45,628 nucleotides of DNA from Dinoroseobacter sp034111085 (GTDB taxonomy: Bacteria; Pseudomonadota; Alphaproteobacteria; Rhodobacterales; Rhodobacteraceae). The stretch lies in the NCBI GenBank assembly GCA_034111085.1, contig JAWUXZ010000050.1:1-45628 (forward strand), read 5' to 3'. This document shows, one piece after another, positions 8,848 to 16,863 of the stretch. Position 1 is the stretch's first letter; every line of letters starts with the position of its first letter. The translations under genes and the position numbers were made by a program. Below the pieces are notes generated by a model. It made no database searches and had not been told where the DNA came from. It was given only the letters and a program-made list of their open reading frames with translations.

Positions 8848-9894
8848 TTACGAAATACGGATGCGTGGATTGAGGTAGACGTAGCCGATATCTGAGATCA
8901 GCTGTGTCACCAGAACCACGATGACCGAGACAACAGAGACTGCCAGTAGCAGCTCGATGTCGTTATTGCCCGCTGCTTGCACAAGCGTCCATCCGAAGCC
9001 CTTGAAGTTAAACAAAGTCTCCACAATTACGACGCCGTTCAACAGCCAGGGGAATTGCAACATAATCACCGTGAATGGCGCGATCAGGGCATTCCTGAGC
9101 GCGTGTTTCATCACGATGTTCGGGAAGCTTACGCCTTTCAGACGTGCGGTGCGGATATACTGTGCGGTCATGACTTCCGTCATTGAGGCGCGCGTCATCC
9201 GGGCGATATAGCCCATGCCGTAAAGTGCAACTGTGATCACCGGTAGGAAGAAGTTCTCGAAATTTGCGTCTTCCATCGCCGAGGTCGCGGTGCCTTTGAA
9301 CCATTTGAGCCCCACCGCCGAGGACGCAAATATCGTAATAAGAATAACACCTGACACATACTCAGGCGTTGCCGTGGTCATAATCGAGACTGTTGATAAA
9401 GTTCGGTCAGTTTTCGACCCTTCTTTCATTCCTGAAAGAACGCCGATGATCAGCGCGCCGGGCACCATCACCACCATCACCCAGAACATCAGCTTGCCAG
9501 TTTGGCCCAACCGTTTTGCGATAATGTCGGAAACATCTTCCTTGAAGACCGTCGACTCGCCCCAATCACCTTGCAGGATGCCGCAGAAGCTCGGAGCGTC
9601 CTCGGCTGCCATGCCGCTGTCGATGCAGCGTCCAGTGATTTTCCCATCTTCATCAGTGCGCGTCCAGCCTGGCACAACACCGATCCATTGCCCAAATTTC
9701 ACGGGCATTGGTGCGATATAGCCGTTCTTGTCGAGCCAGCTTGCGACTTGCTCGTCCGACATGCGGAAGTTGCCTTCGGATTTTGCGAGCTTTTCGAGGT
9801 TTGGGTAGAGGTTGGTCAGCGAGAACACGATGAAGGTCAGGCAAAGTGCCGTCAGGATCATCACACCCACACGCCGTAAGATAAACAGTCCCAT
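8848..9894 (-). CDS. ABC importer permease, DppB/OppB type
   Basis: A 348-residue permease with the N-terminal helix and periplasmic region of the DppB/OppB family (FILRRVGVMILTALCLTFIVF) and the BPD-transporter region around YIARMTRASMTEVMTAQYIRTARLKG. It pairs with the DppC-type permease encoded directly downstream. AGGGA lies in front of the ATG at 9894. Between it and the upstream binding-protein gene lies a strong stem-loop with a short T-run (9961-9995). Confidence 0.93.
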   Translation of the reverse strand: MGLFILRRVGVMILTALCLTFIVFSLTNLYPNLEKLAKSEGNFRMSDEQVASWLDKNGYIAPMPVKFGQWIGVVPGWTRTDEDGKITGRCIDSGMAAEDAPSFCGILQGDWGESTVFKEDVSDIIAKRLGQTGKLMFWVMVVMVPGALIIGVLSGMKEGSKTDRTLSTVSIMTTATPEYVSGVILITIFASSAVGLKWFKGTATSAMEDANFENFFLPVITVALYGMGYIARMTRASMTEVMTAQYIRTARLKGVSFPNIVMKHALRNALIAPFTVIMLQFPWLLNGVVIVETLFNFKGFGWTLVQAAGNNDIELLLAVSVVSVIVVLVTQLISDIGYVYLNPRIRIS

Positions 9895-9960
9895 GTGCGT
9901 CCCTGTTGGTCAGGTTAAAGATCACGGCTGCGTCTTGTTCGACGTCTTGGATGCCGCGTC

Positions 9961-9995
9961 GTAAGAAAAGCCGCGCCCCTTTTCGGGGGCGCGGC
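9961..9995 (-). terminator. stem-loop with T-run between binding protein and permease genes
   Basis: On the minus strand, a perfect 10-bp GC-rich stem (GCCGCGCCCC at 9970-9979 with GGGGCGCGGC at 9986-9995) is followed by TTTTCTT. It lies 20 nt past the binding-protein stop codon. Partial termination or 3'-end protection here would give more binding protein than permease, a common arrangement in ABC import operons. Confidence 0.7.
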
Positions 9996-10014
9996 CTAAT
10001 TTTTGTGTCAGCGT

Positions 10015-11685
10015 TTAAGCTGCGCGGCCCCACTTGTAGATCTGAGCAAGGTCAGCGATGTGACGCTCGACATTTACAAACTCCGGGCGGAAGTGACGAA
10101 TTGCAGACCGCCAGTATGGCTGGATGGTCACGCCTTCGTCGATCATGATCGCCTGGATCTTAGCCATCACAACGCGGCGTGCATCTGCATCCGCGATAGA
10201 GTTGGCTTCGGTGAGCAACGCATCGAACTCTGCATTGGCAAAGCCTGCCTCGTTCCAAGCCGCACCCGATGTATAGGCCAAAGCCAATACCTGTGTGCCG
10301 AGAGGACGGTGGTTCCAGTTGGTCGACGAGAACGCGTATTTGGTCCAGTCGTTCCAGAAGGTTGAACCGGGCAGGATGGTCCGCTTGATGTTGAACCCTG
10401 CATCACGCAACTGAGCGCCAACAGAGTCTGTGGTGTTGCGGCGCCAGTCATCGTCGATTGACTGCAACTCGAACTCAAAGTCCTTGCGGCCGGATGCTTC
10501 CAGCAACTCAAGCGCTTTGGCTGGGTCGTGGGGAAGACGGACAACCGATGGATCATGCTCGGGGTGCATTGGGCCAACATGGCTGTTGTCTGCAACGACA
10601 CCGTAGCCAGCCATACCCAACTCAAGGCAGATGGCGTTATCGACCGCCATGGCAAGCGCTTGACGCAGGCCCTTGTCGGCAAAGATACGCTCGCCGTTTT
10701 CGTCTTCGGCCAACTGGTTTGGACGCACAACGATCGTAAAGCCGGACGGGATTTCCGAACGGGTCAGGCCAAGGCTGTCGAACAGGTCAACAAATTCGCC
10801 AACCGACTCCCATACAAGGTCGATCTCTTCGGATTCGAACGCTGCGACGAAGGCGGATGGATCGGTGCCGTAGTCGATATATTCGATCTTATCGAGATAT
10901 GCGCCTTTGCCAGCGGCATAGCCCCACCATTCGTGACCTTCATTACGCTCGAGAACGGATTTTTCGCCGACCGAGTGCTGAACGTTGAGGTATGGACCGG
11001 TACCGATCTGGTTTCCGAGCAAGTCAGAAGCATCCTGATCGGGGTGGATGATTGCAGCAGGGTAGTCTGAAATGCCTGGAATGATTGTAATGTCAGGCCG
11101 GATCAGGTTCAGACGCACGGTGTGGCTGTCGACAACTTCAATTGCGCCATCTGCGGCCATGTTGGTCGCGGTATCGACGATCGATCCAACACGTGCGGCC
11201 ATCGAGTTGCCTTCTGCATCGGCTTCTGCCCAACGGGCGAAGTTGAACGCAACGTCTTCGGCGGTGAAATCGTCGCCGTTGTTCCACTTAACGCCCTTGC
11301 GAACGTTCAAAGTGTAGACAGTTGCGTCGTCGTTCACTTCCCAGCTTTCGAGAAGCATAGGTGCAAACGAGCCGTCCGAGTTGTACTCGACGAGATACTC
11401 AAGCCAACCGCCCGAGACGAACGCCATTTGGCTCCAGTCATAGGTGCGTGGATCTTTGAGTGCGCGCACTTCCATTTGCATGCGGATTTCGCCGCCTTGC
11501 TGGATGTGGCCCGCAGCGACCGCTGGGGTCGCACCGATCAGGCTATAAGCGCCTGCTGCTGTCAGACCGAGCGCAGTGGCGCGGGTCAAGAATTCGCGGC
11601 GGTCCATTTGGCCCGCGCGATATTCGTCGGCATACATTGTTGCTGCAGGATGCAGCTTGAAATTTATTGGGGTGATTTGCGTCAT
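10015..11685 (-). CDS. Tat-exported extracellular solute-binding protein, family 5 (DppA/OppA type)
   Basis: A 556-residue periplasmic binding protein. Near the N-terminus, DRREFLTRATALGLTAAG (residues about 28-45) is a twin-arginine signal, with probable cleavage after AVAAG. The mature part follows the SBP_bac_5 pattern (FAPMLLESWEVNDDATVYTLNVRKGVKW shortened here to LLESWEVNDDATVYTLNVRK, then GTGPY, and LRQALAMAVDN). The ligand is not evident; linkage to a dimethylglycine-dehydrogenase-like enzyme suggests an N-methylated amino acid, peptide or opine-like compound (inference). The ATG at 11685 has AGGGA upstream. Residues 9-17 are encoded by one copy of a 23-bp repeat whose other copy lies in the 5' untranslated region. 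Confidence 0.93.
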   Translation of the reverse strand: MTQITPINFKLHPAATMYADEYRAGQMDRREFLTRATALGLTAAGAYSLIGATPAVAAGHIQQGGEIRMQMEVRALKDPRTYDWSQMAFVSGGWLEYLVEYNSDGSFAPMLLESWEVNDDATVYTLNVRKGVKWNNGDDFTAEDVAFNFARWAEADAEGNSMAARVGSIVDTATNMAADGAIEVVDSHTVRLNLIRPDITIIPGISDYPAAIIHPDQDASDLLGNQIGTGPYLNVQHSVGEKSVLERNEGHEWWGYAAGKGAYLDKIEYIDYGTDPSAFVAAFESEEIDLVWESVGEFVDLFDSLGLTRSEIPSGFTIVVRPNQLAEDENGERIFADKGLRQALAMAVDNAICLELGMAGYGVVADNSHVGPMHPEHDPSVVRLPHDPAKALELLEASGRKDFEFELQSIDDDWRRNTTDSVGAQLRDAGFNIKRTILPGSTFWNDWTKYAFSSTNWNHRPLGTQVLALAYTSGAAWNEAGFANAEFDALLTEANSIADADARRVVMAKIQAIMIDEGVTIQPYWRSAIRHFRPEFVNVERHIADLAQIYKWGRAA

Positions 11686-11720
11686 GGTGTTATCCCTATT
11701 GTTGCTGCTGGATGCAGCTT
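11636..11720. repeat. 23-bp direct repeat spanning the start of the binding-protein gene
   Basis: Two copies differing at one position: 11636-11658 (inside the coding sequence, residues about 9-17) and 11698-11720 (13-35 nt upstream of the ATG). The core GCTGCAGGATGCAGC versus GCTGCTGGATGCAGC is nearly palindromic. The offset is 62 bp, not a multiple of three. A 22-of-23 match is far beyond chance over this distance. Confidence 0.85.
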
Positions 11721-11862
11721 ATCGCTTATCGGTGAAAGACGTGGGGAAACGACGCGCGATACTGCGTCCTAAGTAGCTCTCATCTCCCCCAAGCAAGACT
11801 TCCATCAAGTACAGGGCAACAGGTTTTGCCTATCGGGTCAATGGCGATATCCGCCTCTCGAA

Positions 11863-11934
11863 GTCAAAAAAACGACATCTGGCTTGTCAGAAACCGACAA
11901 GCGGGAGAGATCTTTTCCCGACAGTTTTAGTCGG
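11863..11934. promoter_or_regulatory. cluster of GTC/GAC inverted repeats upstream of the transporter operon
   Basis: Within the 300-bp gap between the AraC-type gene and the binding-protein gene there are three related elements. GTC-N8-GAC lies at 11863-11876. TTGTCAGAAACCGACAA lies at 11884-11900, extended to 7-bp arms GCTTGTC/GACAAGC at 11882-11902. CCGACAGTTTTAGTCGG lies at 11918-11934. The middle one matches the motif upstream of the dehydrogenase gene. They sit 180-320 nt before the ATG at 11685. This is a likely regulator-binding region. No other gene is seen in the gap. Confidence 0.55.
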
Positions 11935-11985
11935 AAAGCAGGTTTTACTGAGCTAATACTCACTAAATATGCGAGAAGTTCCGCG

Positions 11986-12807
11986 TTAAGCGACGTAGCT
12001 TGAGCGCCGACGATGTTGGCCCTGACGGCGTGCCGCCGAAGGTGTCAAACCAATGCGTTGACCGAAGGCCCGTGTGAAATATGCCGCCGACCCAAAGCCC
12101 AGATTACGCGCGATATCTCGTATCGGATGGTCGGTATCTTCCAGCAGTCGCCGCGCCTCGTTGATCACGCGTTCATGCAGCAGATTGGACGCGGTTTTCC
12201 CGCAGACCTCCCGGCATACGCGGGTCAAATGGGTCGGCGTGATCCCTAGCTTCTGGGCATAATCGGCGACGGTCAGACCTTCAGCAAGATGCTCTTCGAT
12301 CAAACCTGTATAGCCCTCGACGATGCGCTGAGCGCTACCGATGGGGCGGATTTGGCGACCGTAGGCCTCTTCAAATCGCTCAAGTTGAACAGCCACCAAT
12401 GCTGAATAGCTGCGCGCGGCTGCATGCCAGCCTTGATTGTGGTGGCGCACCTCGTTTGTGATCTGGTCGAGCACTTGCGTCAGCTCCGCCTGATGGCGCG
12501 AGTCCGTGACGCGCAGATAGACCGCCTCATCGGGCAGTTGCGTTGTAAGGTCATAGGGAAAGCAAAGCCGCGTGCCGTAGACATGGCTTGGGAATTCGAA
12601 CGAATACATCGTGCGCGGAGGCAAGTAGATCGCAGTATGCTGGCCGAAGCCACGGGTCACGCCGCATGCGGTGATACGTCCTTGACCCTTGGTGATCCAG
12701 TATAGGCGCGCTCGTTCACTTGAATGGGGTGTCTCCACGCGCCACGACCCGGCCTGAAGCAAATTCTGGAGGGACGAGACGCGCACGTCCATGCTTTCGA
12801 TTTCCAC
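11986..12807 (-). CDS. AraC-family transcriptional regulator
   Basis: A 273-residue regulator. Residues about 10-130 form a cupin-like ligand domain (ITKGQGRITACG, then YLPPRTMYSFEFPSHVYG). The C-terminus carries the double helix-turn-helix of the AraC family (VADYAQKLGITPTHLTRVCRE, split here as VADYAQKLGIT and THLTRVCRE; then IRDIARNLGFGSAAYFTRAF, with the usual GLTPSAAR end). It starts at GTG 12807 with GGGAAGAG upstream; ATG at 12792 is an alternative. It is transcribed in the same direction as the transporter genes that follow, and is the natural candidate to control them in response to the imported compound (inference from position). Confidence 0.88.
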   Translation of the reverse strand: MEIESMDVRVSSLQNLLQAGSWRVETPHSSERARLYWITKGQGRITACGVTRGFGQHTAIYLPPRTMYSFEFPSHVYGTRLCFPYDLTTQLPDEAVYLRVTDSRHQAELTQVLDQITNEVRHHNQGWHAAARSYSALVAVQLERFEEAYGRQIRPIGSAQRIVEGYTGLIEEHLAEGLTVADYAQKLGITPTHLTRVCREVCGKTASNLLHERVINEARRLLEDTDHPIRDIARNLGFGSAAYFTRAFGQRIGLTPSAARRQGQHRRRSSYVA

Positions 12808-12924
12808 TGCTCTTCCCCATCTCTTGTAGGTGTTTTGAAGAACGCTACCACATGGGGTTTTGAGCTGTCACTGTGGAAAACCTGTGGATAAATCGATATA
12901 CGGTGGTTAATTCGCAAGATGCCC

Positions 12925-13836
12925 CTAGATATATGAGGCTTCCATAGGAAATTGGACGGTTTGCCAATCTTTCATGCGGCTTCGAAACCATGTGCGCTGG
13001 CGTTTCGCAAATTGTCGCGTGGCAATAACGGCCCTGTCACGCGATTCGTCCAAACTACATTCGCCCTTAAGATAGGACACCAATTCTGGTGCACCGATGG
13101 CGCGGGCCGCAGGGCGACTGGCGTCCCAGATTGGCAAAACCGCGCGCACCTCGTCTAGCGCACCTTGGTCGAGCATCAGGTCAAAACGCTGGGTCAGCCG
13201 GTCTTCCAGAACATCCGCAGGCCCGCGCATCACCAAGGGCGTCGTAGCGCCAAGCGCCAGCAGGGGCGGCGGGGTCTGTAGCTGCCATGCACGCAGACCT
13301 TTTCCGGTCGCCTCCAACACCTCCCAAGCGCGCTGAACGCGCATGGGGTTAACCATGTCGATATGCGCGGCAGTTTGCGGGTCGCGTGCGGTCAAATCCG
13401 CCGCCATGCCTGCAAAGCTGTGCGCGCGCAGGGCGTCGGCACGGTCGCGCAGATCGCTCGGCACGCTCGGAATATCGGTCAGCCCTTCGGTCAGAGCTGC
13501 AAAATATAGACCTGTGCCACCAATGATGATCGGGCGCGGGTCGCGTAAAAGGTGTTGGGCGACCTCGCGCAGCCAAGCGCCCACTGAATAATCTGCCGCA
13601 AACCCCTGATGTCCGTATAGAAAATGTGGCGCTCGGGCTAGATCACTTGCGTCCGGGCGTGCCGACAAAACGCGCCAGCAATCGTAGACCTGAAGCGCGT
13701 CGGCATTCACAATCGCTCGGCCTTGAGCTTGGGCAATCGCAAGCGCCAGCTCGGATTTGCCGCTCGCAGTTGGTCCAGCCAGCAAGACTGGCTTGGCCGG
13801 ATCAATCCCGCCAATAAGGTCAGCCACGTTGGGCAT
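12925..13836 (-). CDS. miaA: tRNA dimethylallyltransferase
   Basis: A 303-residue MiaA. It transfers a dimethylallyl group to N6 of A37 in tRNAs reading codons that start with U. The P-loop GPTASGKS lies near residues 17-24, and the family motifs NADALQVYDCW, IIIGGTGLYF and the late RQFAKRQRTWFR are present. The ATG at 13836 (MPNVADL) places the P-loop at the usual distance. A GTG at 13878 would add 14 residues. There is no clear ribosome binding site before the ATG. It is divergent from pyrH, with about 110 bp between the starts. Confidence 0.93.
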   Translation of the reverse strand: MPNVADLIGGIDPAKPVLLAGPTASGKSELALAIAQAQGRAIVNADALQVYDCWRVLSARPDASDLARAPHFLYGHQGFAADYSVGAWLREVAQHLLRDPRPIIIGGTGLYFAALTEGLTDIPSVPSDLRDRADALRAHSFAGMAADLTARDPQTAAHIDMVNPMRVQRAWEVLEATGKGLRAWQLQTPPPLLALGATTPLVMRGPADVLEDRLTQRFDLMLDQGALDEVRAVLPIWDASRPAARAIGAPELVSYLKGECSLDESRDRAVIATRQFAKRQRTWFRSRMKDWQTVQFPMEASYI

Positions 13837-13948
13837 CAGCAAAAGAAGGGGACAACAGGTCGCATATCGCGCTTCCACCCGGTCTGAGCGCTTGTGTCAA
13901 TCCCGCGCTCGGGGCAATGTGCGCCCGACCCAAGCCCCGGAGAGACAG

Positions 13949-14680
13949 ATGAGCGACGCCCCCCAGCCCGTAGTGAAATACAAACGCGTGCTTTTGAAAA
14001 TTTCGGGCGAGGCGCTGATGGGGCCGCAAGGCTACGGGCTGCACCCACCAACGGTTGAACGCATTGCGCGCGAAATCAAGTCGGTGCACGACCTTGGCGT
14101 CGAGATATGCATGGTCATCGGCGGCGGCAACGTTTTCAGAGGCTTGCAAGGATCCGCCCAAGGGATGGAGCGCACGACAGCCGACTATATGGGGATGCTC
14201 GCCACGGTAATGAACGCGCTGGCAATGCAGTCTTCGCTGGAAGATCTGCGCGTCAATTCGCGAGTGATCAGCGCTATCCGCATGGACGAGGTGGCTGAGC
14301 CCTATATTCGACGCCGCGCCGTGCGCCACCTTGAGAAAAAGCGAGTTTGTATTTTCGCGGCAGGCACCGGCAATCCGTATTTCACGACCGATACCGCCGC
14401 GACCTTGCGCGCCAACGAAATGAACTGCGAGGTGATCTTCAAAGGCACCAAGGTGGACGGTGTTTACAACAAAGATCCTGCCAAGCACGATGATGCGGTG
14501 CGCTATAAGACAGTCAGTTATGATGAATGCTTGGCGCAGCATTTGGGTGTGATGGATGCCTCGGCAATTGCACTGGCGCGCGACAACTCGAAGCCGATCA
14601 TTGTGTTTTCGCTCGACGAGCCCGGCGGATTTAAGGGCATCCTCGCGGGGCAAGGTACCTATACAATCGTGCGCGATTAA
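13949..14680 (+). CDS. pyrH: UMP kinase
   Basis: A 243-residue uridylate kinase (amino-acid-kinase fold) that phosphorylates UMP to UDP. Motifs: KISGEALMG near residue 17, IGGGNVFRG, and AGTGNPYFTTDTAATLRA. ATG 13949 is preceded by CCGGAGAG. It is the first gene of the envelope and translation cluster running to lpxB; frr follows after 42 nt. Confidence 0.97.
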   Translation: MSDAPQPVVKYKRVLLKISGEALMGPQGYGLHPPTVERIAREIKSVHDLGVEICMVIGGGNVFRGLQGSAQGMERTTADYMGMLATVMNALAMQSSLEDLRVNSRVISAIRMDEVAEPYIRRRAVRHLEKKRVCIFAAGTGNPYFTTDTAATLRANEMNCEVIFKGTKVDGVYNKDPAKHDDAVRYKTVSYDECLAQHLGVMDASAIALARDNSKPIIVFSLDEPGGFKGILAGQGTYTIVRD

Positions 14681-14722
14681 CGCTATAGACGCCGCTAAAC
14701 GTCAAAACGAGAGACACGCCAC

Positions 14723-15286
14723 ATGTCCGACGACATCGAAATTGACCTAGACGACCTTGAGCGCCGCATGGACGGCGCGCTTGGTTCACTGCGCACGGAA
14801 TTTGCATCGTTGCGCACAGGACGGGCTTCTGCCTCTATGCTGGAGCCGATCATGGTGGATGCCTACGGGCAGAAAACTCCGATCAATCAAGTGGGCACGG
14901 TTAACGTGCCCGAATCGCGAATGGTCACAGTTAACGTTTGGGATAAAGGTCTTGTTAATAAGGTCGAAAAAGCCATTCGAGAAAGTGGTCTGGGGATCAA
15001 TCCTCAACTCAACGGTACGATCATCATGCTGCCGATCCCCGAGCTTAACGAGGAGCGCCGCCGCGAATTAACCAAGGTTGCAGCACAATATGCCGAGCAT
15101 GCTCGCGTGGCTGTGCGCAACGTGCGGCGCGACGGGATGGACCAGATCAAGAAGGCCAAGGCCGACGGGATGTCCGAGGACGACCAGAAGCTTTGGGAGG
15201 GCGAGGTCCAAGACCTGACCAACGCCCACATTGCGAAGGTCGATGTTTCGCTTGAAACGAAACAAGCGGAAATTATGCAGGTCTGA
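14723..15286 (+). CDS. frr: ribosome recycling factor
   Basis: A 187-residue RRF that splits post-termination ribosomes together with EF-G. It has the typical RTGRASASMLEPIMVDAYG segment, PIPELNEERRRELTK and a C-terminal helix rich in charged residues. It has full length for the family and a normal start. It sits between pyrH and uppS as in most alphaproteobacteria. Confidence 0.97.
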   Translation: MSDDIEIDLDDLERRMDGALGSLRTEFASLRTGRASASMLEPIMVDAYGQKTPINQVGTVNVPESRMVTVNVWDKGLVNKVEKAIRESGLGINPQLNGTIIMLPIPELNEERRRELTKVAAQYAEHARVAVRNVRRDGMDQIKKAKADGMSEDDQKLWEGEVQDLTNAHIAKVDVSLETKQAEIMQV

Positions 15287-15316
15287 CAACGGCTTGACGG
15301 TGTAAGGACGTGTAGA

Positions 15317-15958
15317 ATGGTCGATCCGGTACCCAGCGATGCTTTGCCTGAGAAGGCCGGATCGCAAGGCCCACGTCATGTGGCGATTATCATGGATGGC
15401 AACGGGCGGTGGGCTCAGCAACGTCACCGACCGCGCCTGTTTGGACACCAAGCCGGTGCACGCCGCGTGCGCGAGATCGTCGAGGCATGCCCGGATCTTG
15501 GCGTAAAATATCTGACGATCTTTGCGTTCTCGACCGAGAACTGGAAGCGCACGCAAGTCGAGGTTGCGGGGCTGATGACGTTGTTCAGACGCTACATCAC
15601 CAAAGAGATGCAAGCCTTTGTAAAAGAAGAGGTTTGTGTAAGGTTTATCGGCGACCGGATGAAGCTCGATCCCAAGCTGCAAATCTTGATGGACGAGACC
15701 GAGCAGCTGACCAAAGACAATGACCGGGTGCATCTGACCATCGCGTTGAACTATGGCTCGCGTGATGAAGTGGCGCGCGCAACCAAGCTGATGGCGCGTG
15801 AAGTGGCTGAAGGCAAGCTGGACCCGGATACCGTTGATGAGACCACGCTTGCACGTTTTCTTGATACCCATGTTTTGCCTGATCCAGACCTCGTGATCCG
15901 CACCAGTGGCGAAGCTCGGATTTCGAACTTTCTGCTCTGGCAGTCGGCCTATGCGTAA
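15317..15958 (+). CDS. uppS: undecaprenyl diphosphate synthase, cut short by in-frame TAA
   Basis: Cis-prenyltransferase that makes the C55 lipid carrier precursor for peptidoglycan. The N-terminal catalytic motif IIMDGNGRWAQ, AFSTENWKR, and the C-terminal IRTSGEARISNFLLWQSAYA are all present. The frame stops at TAA (15956-15958) directly after SAYA, giving 213 residues instead of about 249. In E. coli the next residue is Glu213 (AYAELYF), reported as important for metal-dependent catalysis. The same frame continues past the stop with YELVDTLWPDFTRDKF and ends at TGA 16064-16066, which overlaps the cdsA GTG by 3 nt as normal operons do. As read, the product should be inactive, yet the gene is normally essential. 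It could be sequence error, mutation or readthrough. Confidence 0.93.
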   Translation: MVDPVPSDALPEKAGSQGPRHVAIIMDGNGRWAQQRHRPRLFGHQAGARRVREIVEACPDLGVKYLTIFAFSTENWKRTQVEVAGLMTLFRRYITKEMQAFVKEEVCVRFIGDRMKLDPKLQILMDETEQLTKDNDRVHLTIALNYGSRDEVARATKLMAREVAEGKLDPDTVDETTLARFLDTHVLPDPDLVIRTSGEARISNFLLWQSAYA

Positions 15959-16066
15959 TACGAATTAGTCGATACGCTTTGGCCTGATTTTACCCGCGAT
16001 AAGTTTGCCGTAGTGCTCGCGCGTTATGGTCAACGCGAACGGCGCTATGGGGCCGTACCTGCGTGA
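15959..16066 (+). pseudogene. uppS: in-frame C-terminal remainder of uppS after the TAA
   Basis: The 36 codons (35 sense codons plus TGA) after the TAA, in the same frame, encode YELVDTLWPDFTRDKF and RYGQRERRYG, the standard C-terminus of UppS (compare DVLWPDF and NRERRFGG in E. coli). There is no start codon or ribosome binding site of its own. Its intact reading frame and conserved sequence show that the interruption is recent or not real. Confidence 0.85.
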
Positions 16067-16863
16067 GCGGGGCGGCATCCAAATTCGATGACCTGAAAGT
16101 TCGGGTTTTGTCGGCCGTTGTTATGGCAGGTGTTGCAGGTGTTACGATCTGGTTGGGCGGGCCGCTGTTTTTAGTGGCTTTGGCCGCGGCGGCTGGTCTG
16201 ATGATCTGGGAACTAGCCAGCATGCTCGCGCCAGAACGCAGCAAACTGCCGTTACTGCTGGGGGCCTTTGCAGCCGCAGCGGTGCTTGGCGGGCCACTTT
16301 TGCCATTCAACCTCGGTTTGCCACTGCTGTTCGTGCCTGCGATGATCGCGGTCGGCCAGCTTGACGGCAATCGTCGGATTTTTGCGATCTACTCGGTCAT
16401 GATCTGCATCGCAGCACTCGGCTTATACTCCTTGCGCGTCGATTACGGATTGATCTGGATGGTTTGGCTGGCGCTGGTGGTGATTGCCAGCGATGTGATG
16501 GGCTATTTCGCAGGGCGTTTGATCGGCGGGCCCAAGTTCTGGCCGAAGGTAAGCCCCAAGAAGACATGGTCAGGCACAGTTGCAGGCTGGGTCGGCGCGG
16601 TGATCGTGGCGCTGTTTTTCGTCAAATACACCGACAGCACGGGCGAATTGATAGGGATCTCCATCGCAATTGCGATGGCCGCACAGCTTGGCGATATGTC
16701 GGAATCAGCCGTGAAGCGCAAAGCGGGTGTCAAAGACAGCTCCCACCTCATTCCCGGTCATGGCGGTCTGCTGGACCGGTTTGACGGAATGCTCGGGGCC
16801 TCAATCATCCTGTTGCTTATTGAACAAATCGTTGATTTTCCGCCACTTCCCGTGCTTCCTTAA
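16063..16863 (+). CDS. cdsA: phosphatidate cytidylyltransferase
   Basis: A 266-residue integral membrane enzyme making CDP-diacylglycerol from phosphatidate and CTP. About seven membrane helices, with the C-terminal CDS signature SAVKRKAGVKDSS followed by LIPGHGGLLDRFDG. It starts at GTG 16063, overlapping the ancestral uppS stop (GTGA), so translation was presumably coupled to full-length uppS. With uppS stopping at 15958, coupling would be lost unless readthrough occurs. Confidence 0.95.
   Translation: MSGAASKFDDLKVRVLSAVVMAGVAGVTIWLGGPLFLVALAAAAGLMIWELASMLAPERSKLPLLLGAFAAAAVLGGPLLPFNLGLPLLFVPAMIAVGQLDGNRRIFAIYSVMICIAALGLYSLRVDYGLIWMVWLALVVIASDVMGYFAGRLIGGPKFWPKVSPKKTWSGTVAGWVGAVIVALFFVKYTDSTGELIGISIAIAMAAQLGDMSESAVKRKAGVKDSSHLIPGHGGLLDRFDGMLGASIILLLIEQIVDFPPLPVLP

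Noticed and set aside
13837..13878. Extended miaA start at GTG 13878
   Set aside because: It adds 14 residues not expected in the family; ATG 13836 gives the normal distance to the P-loop.
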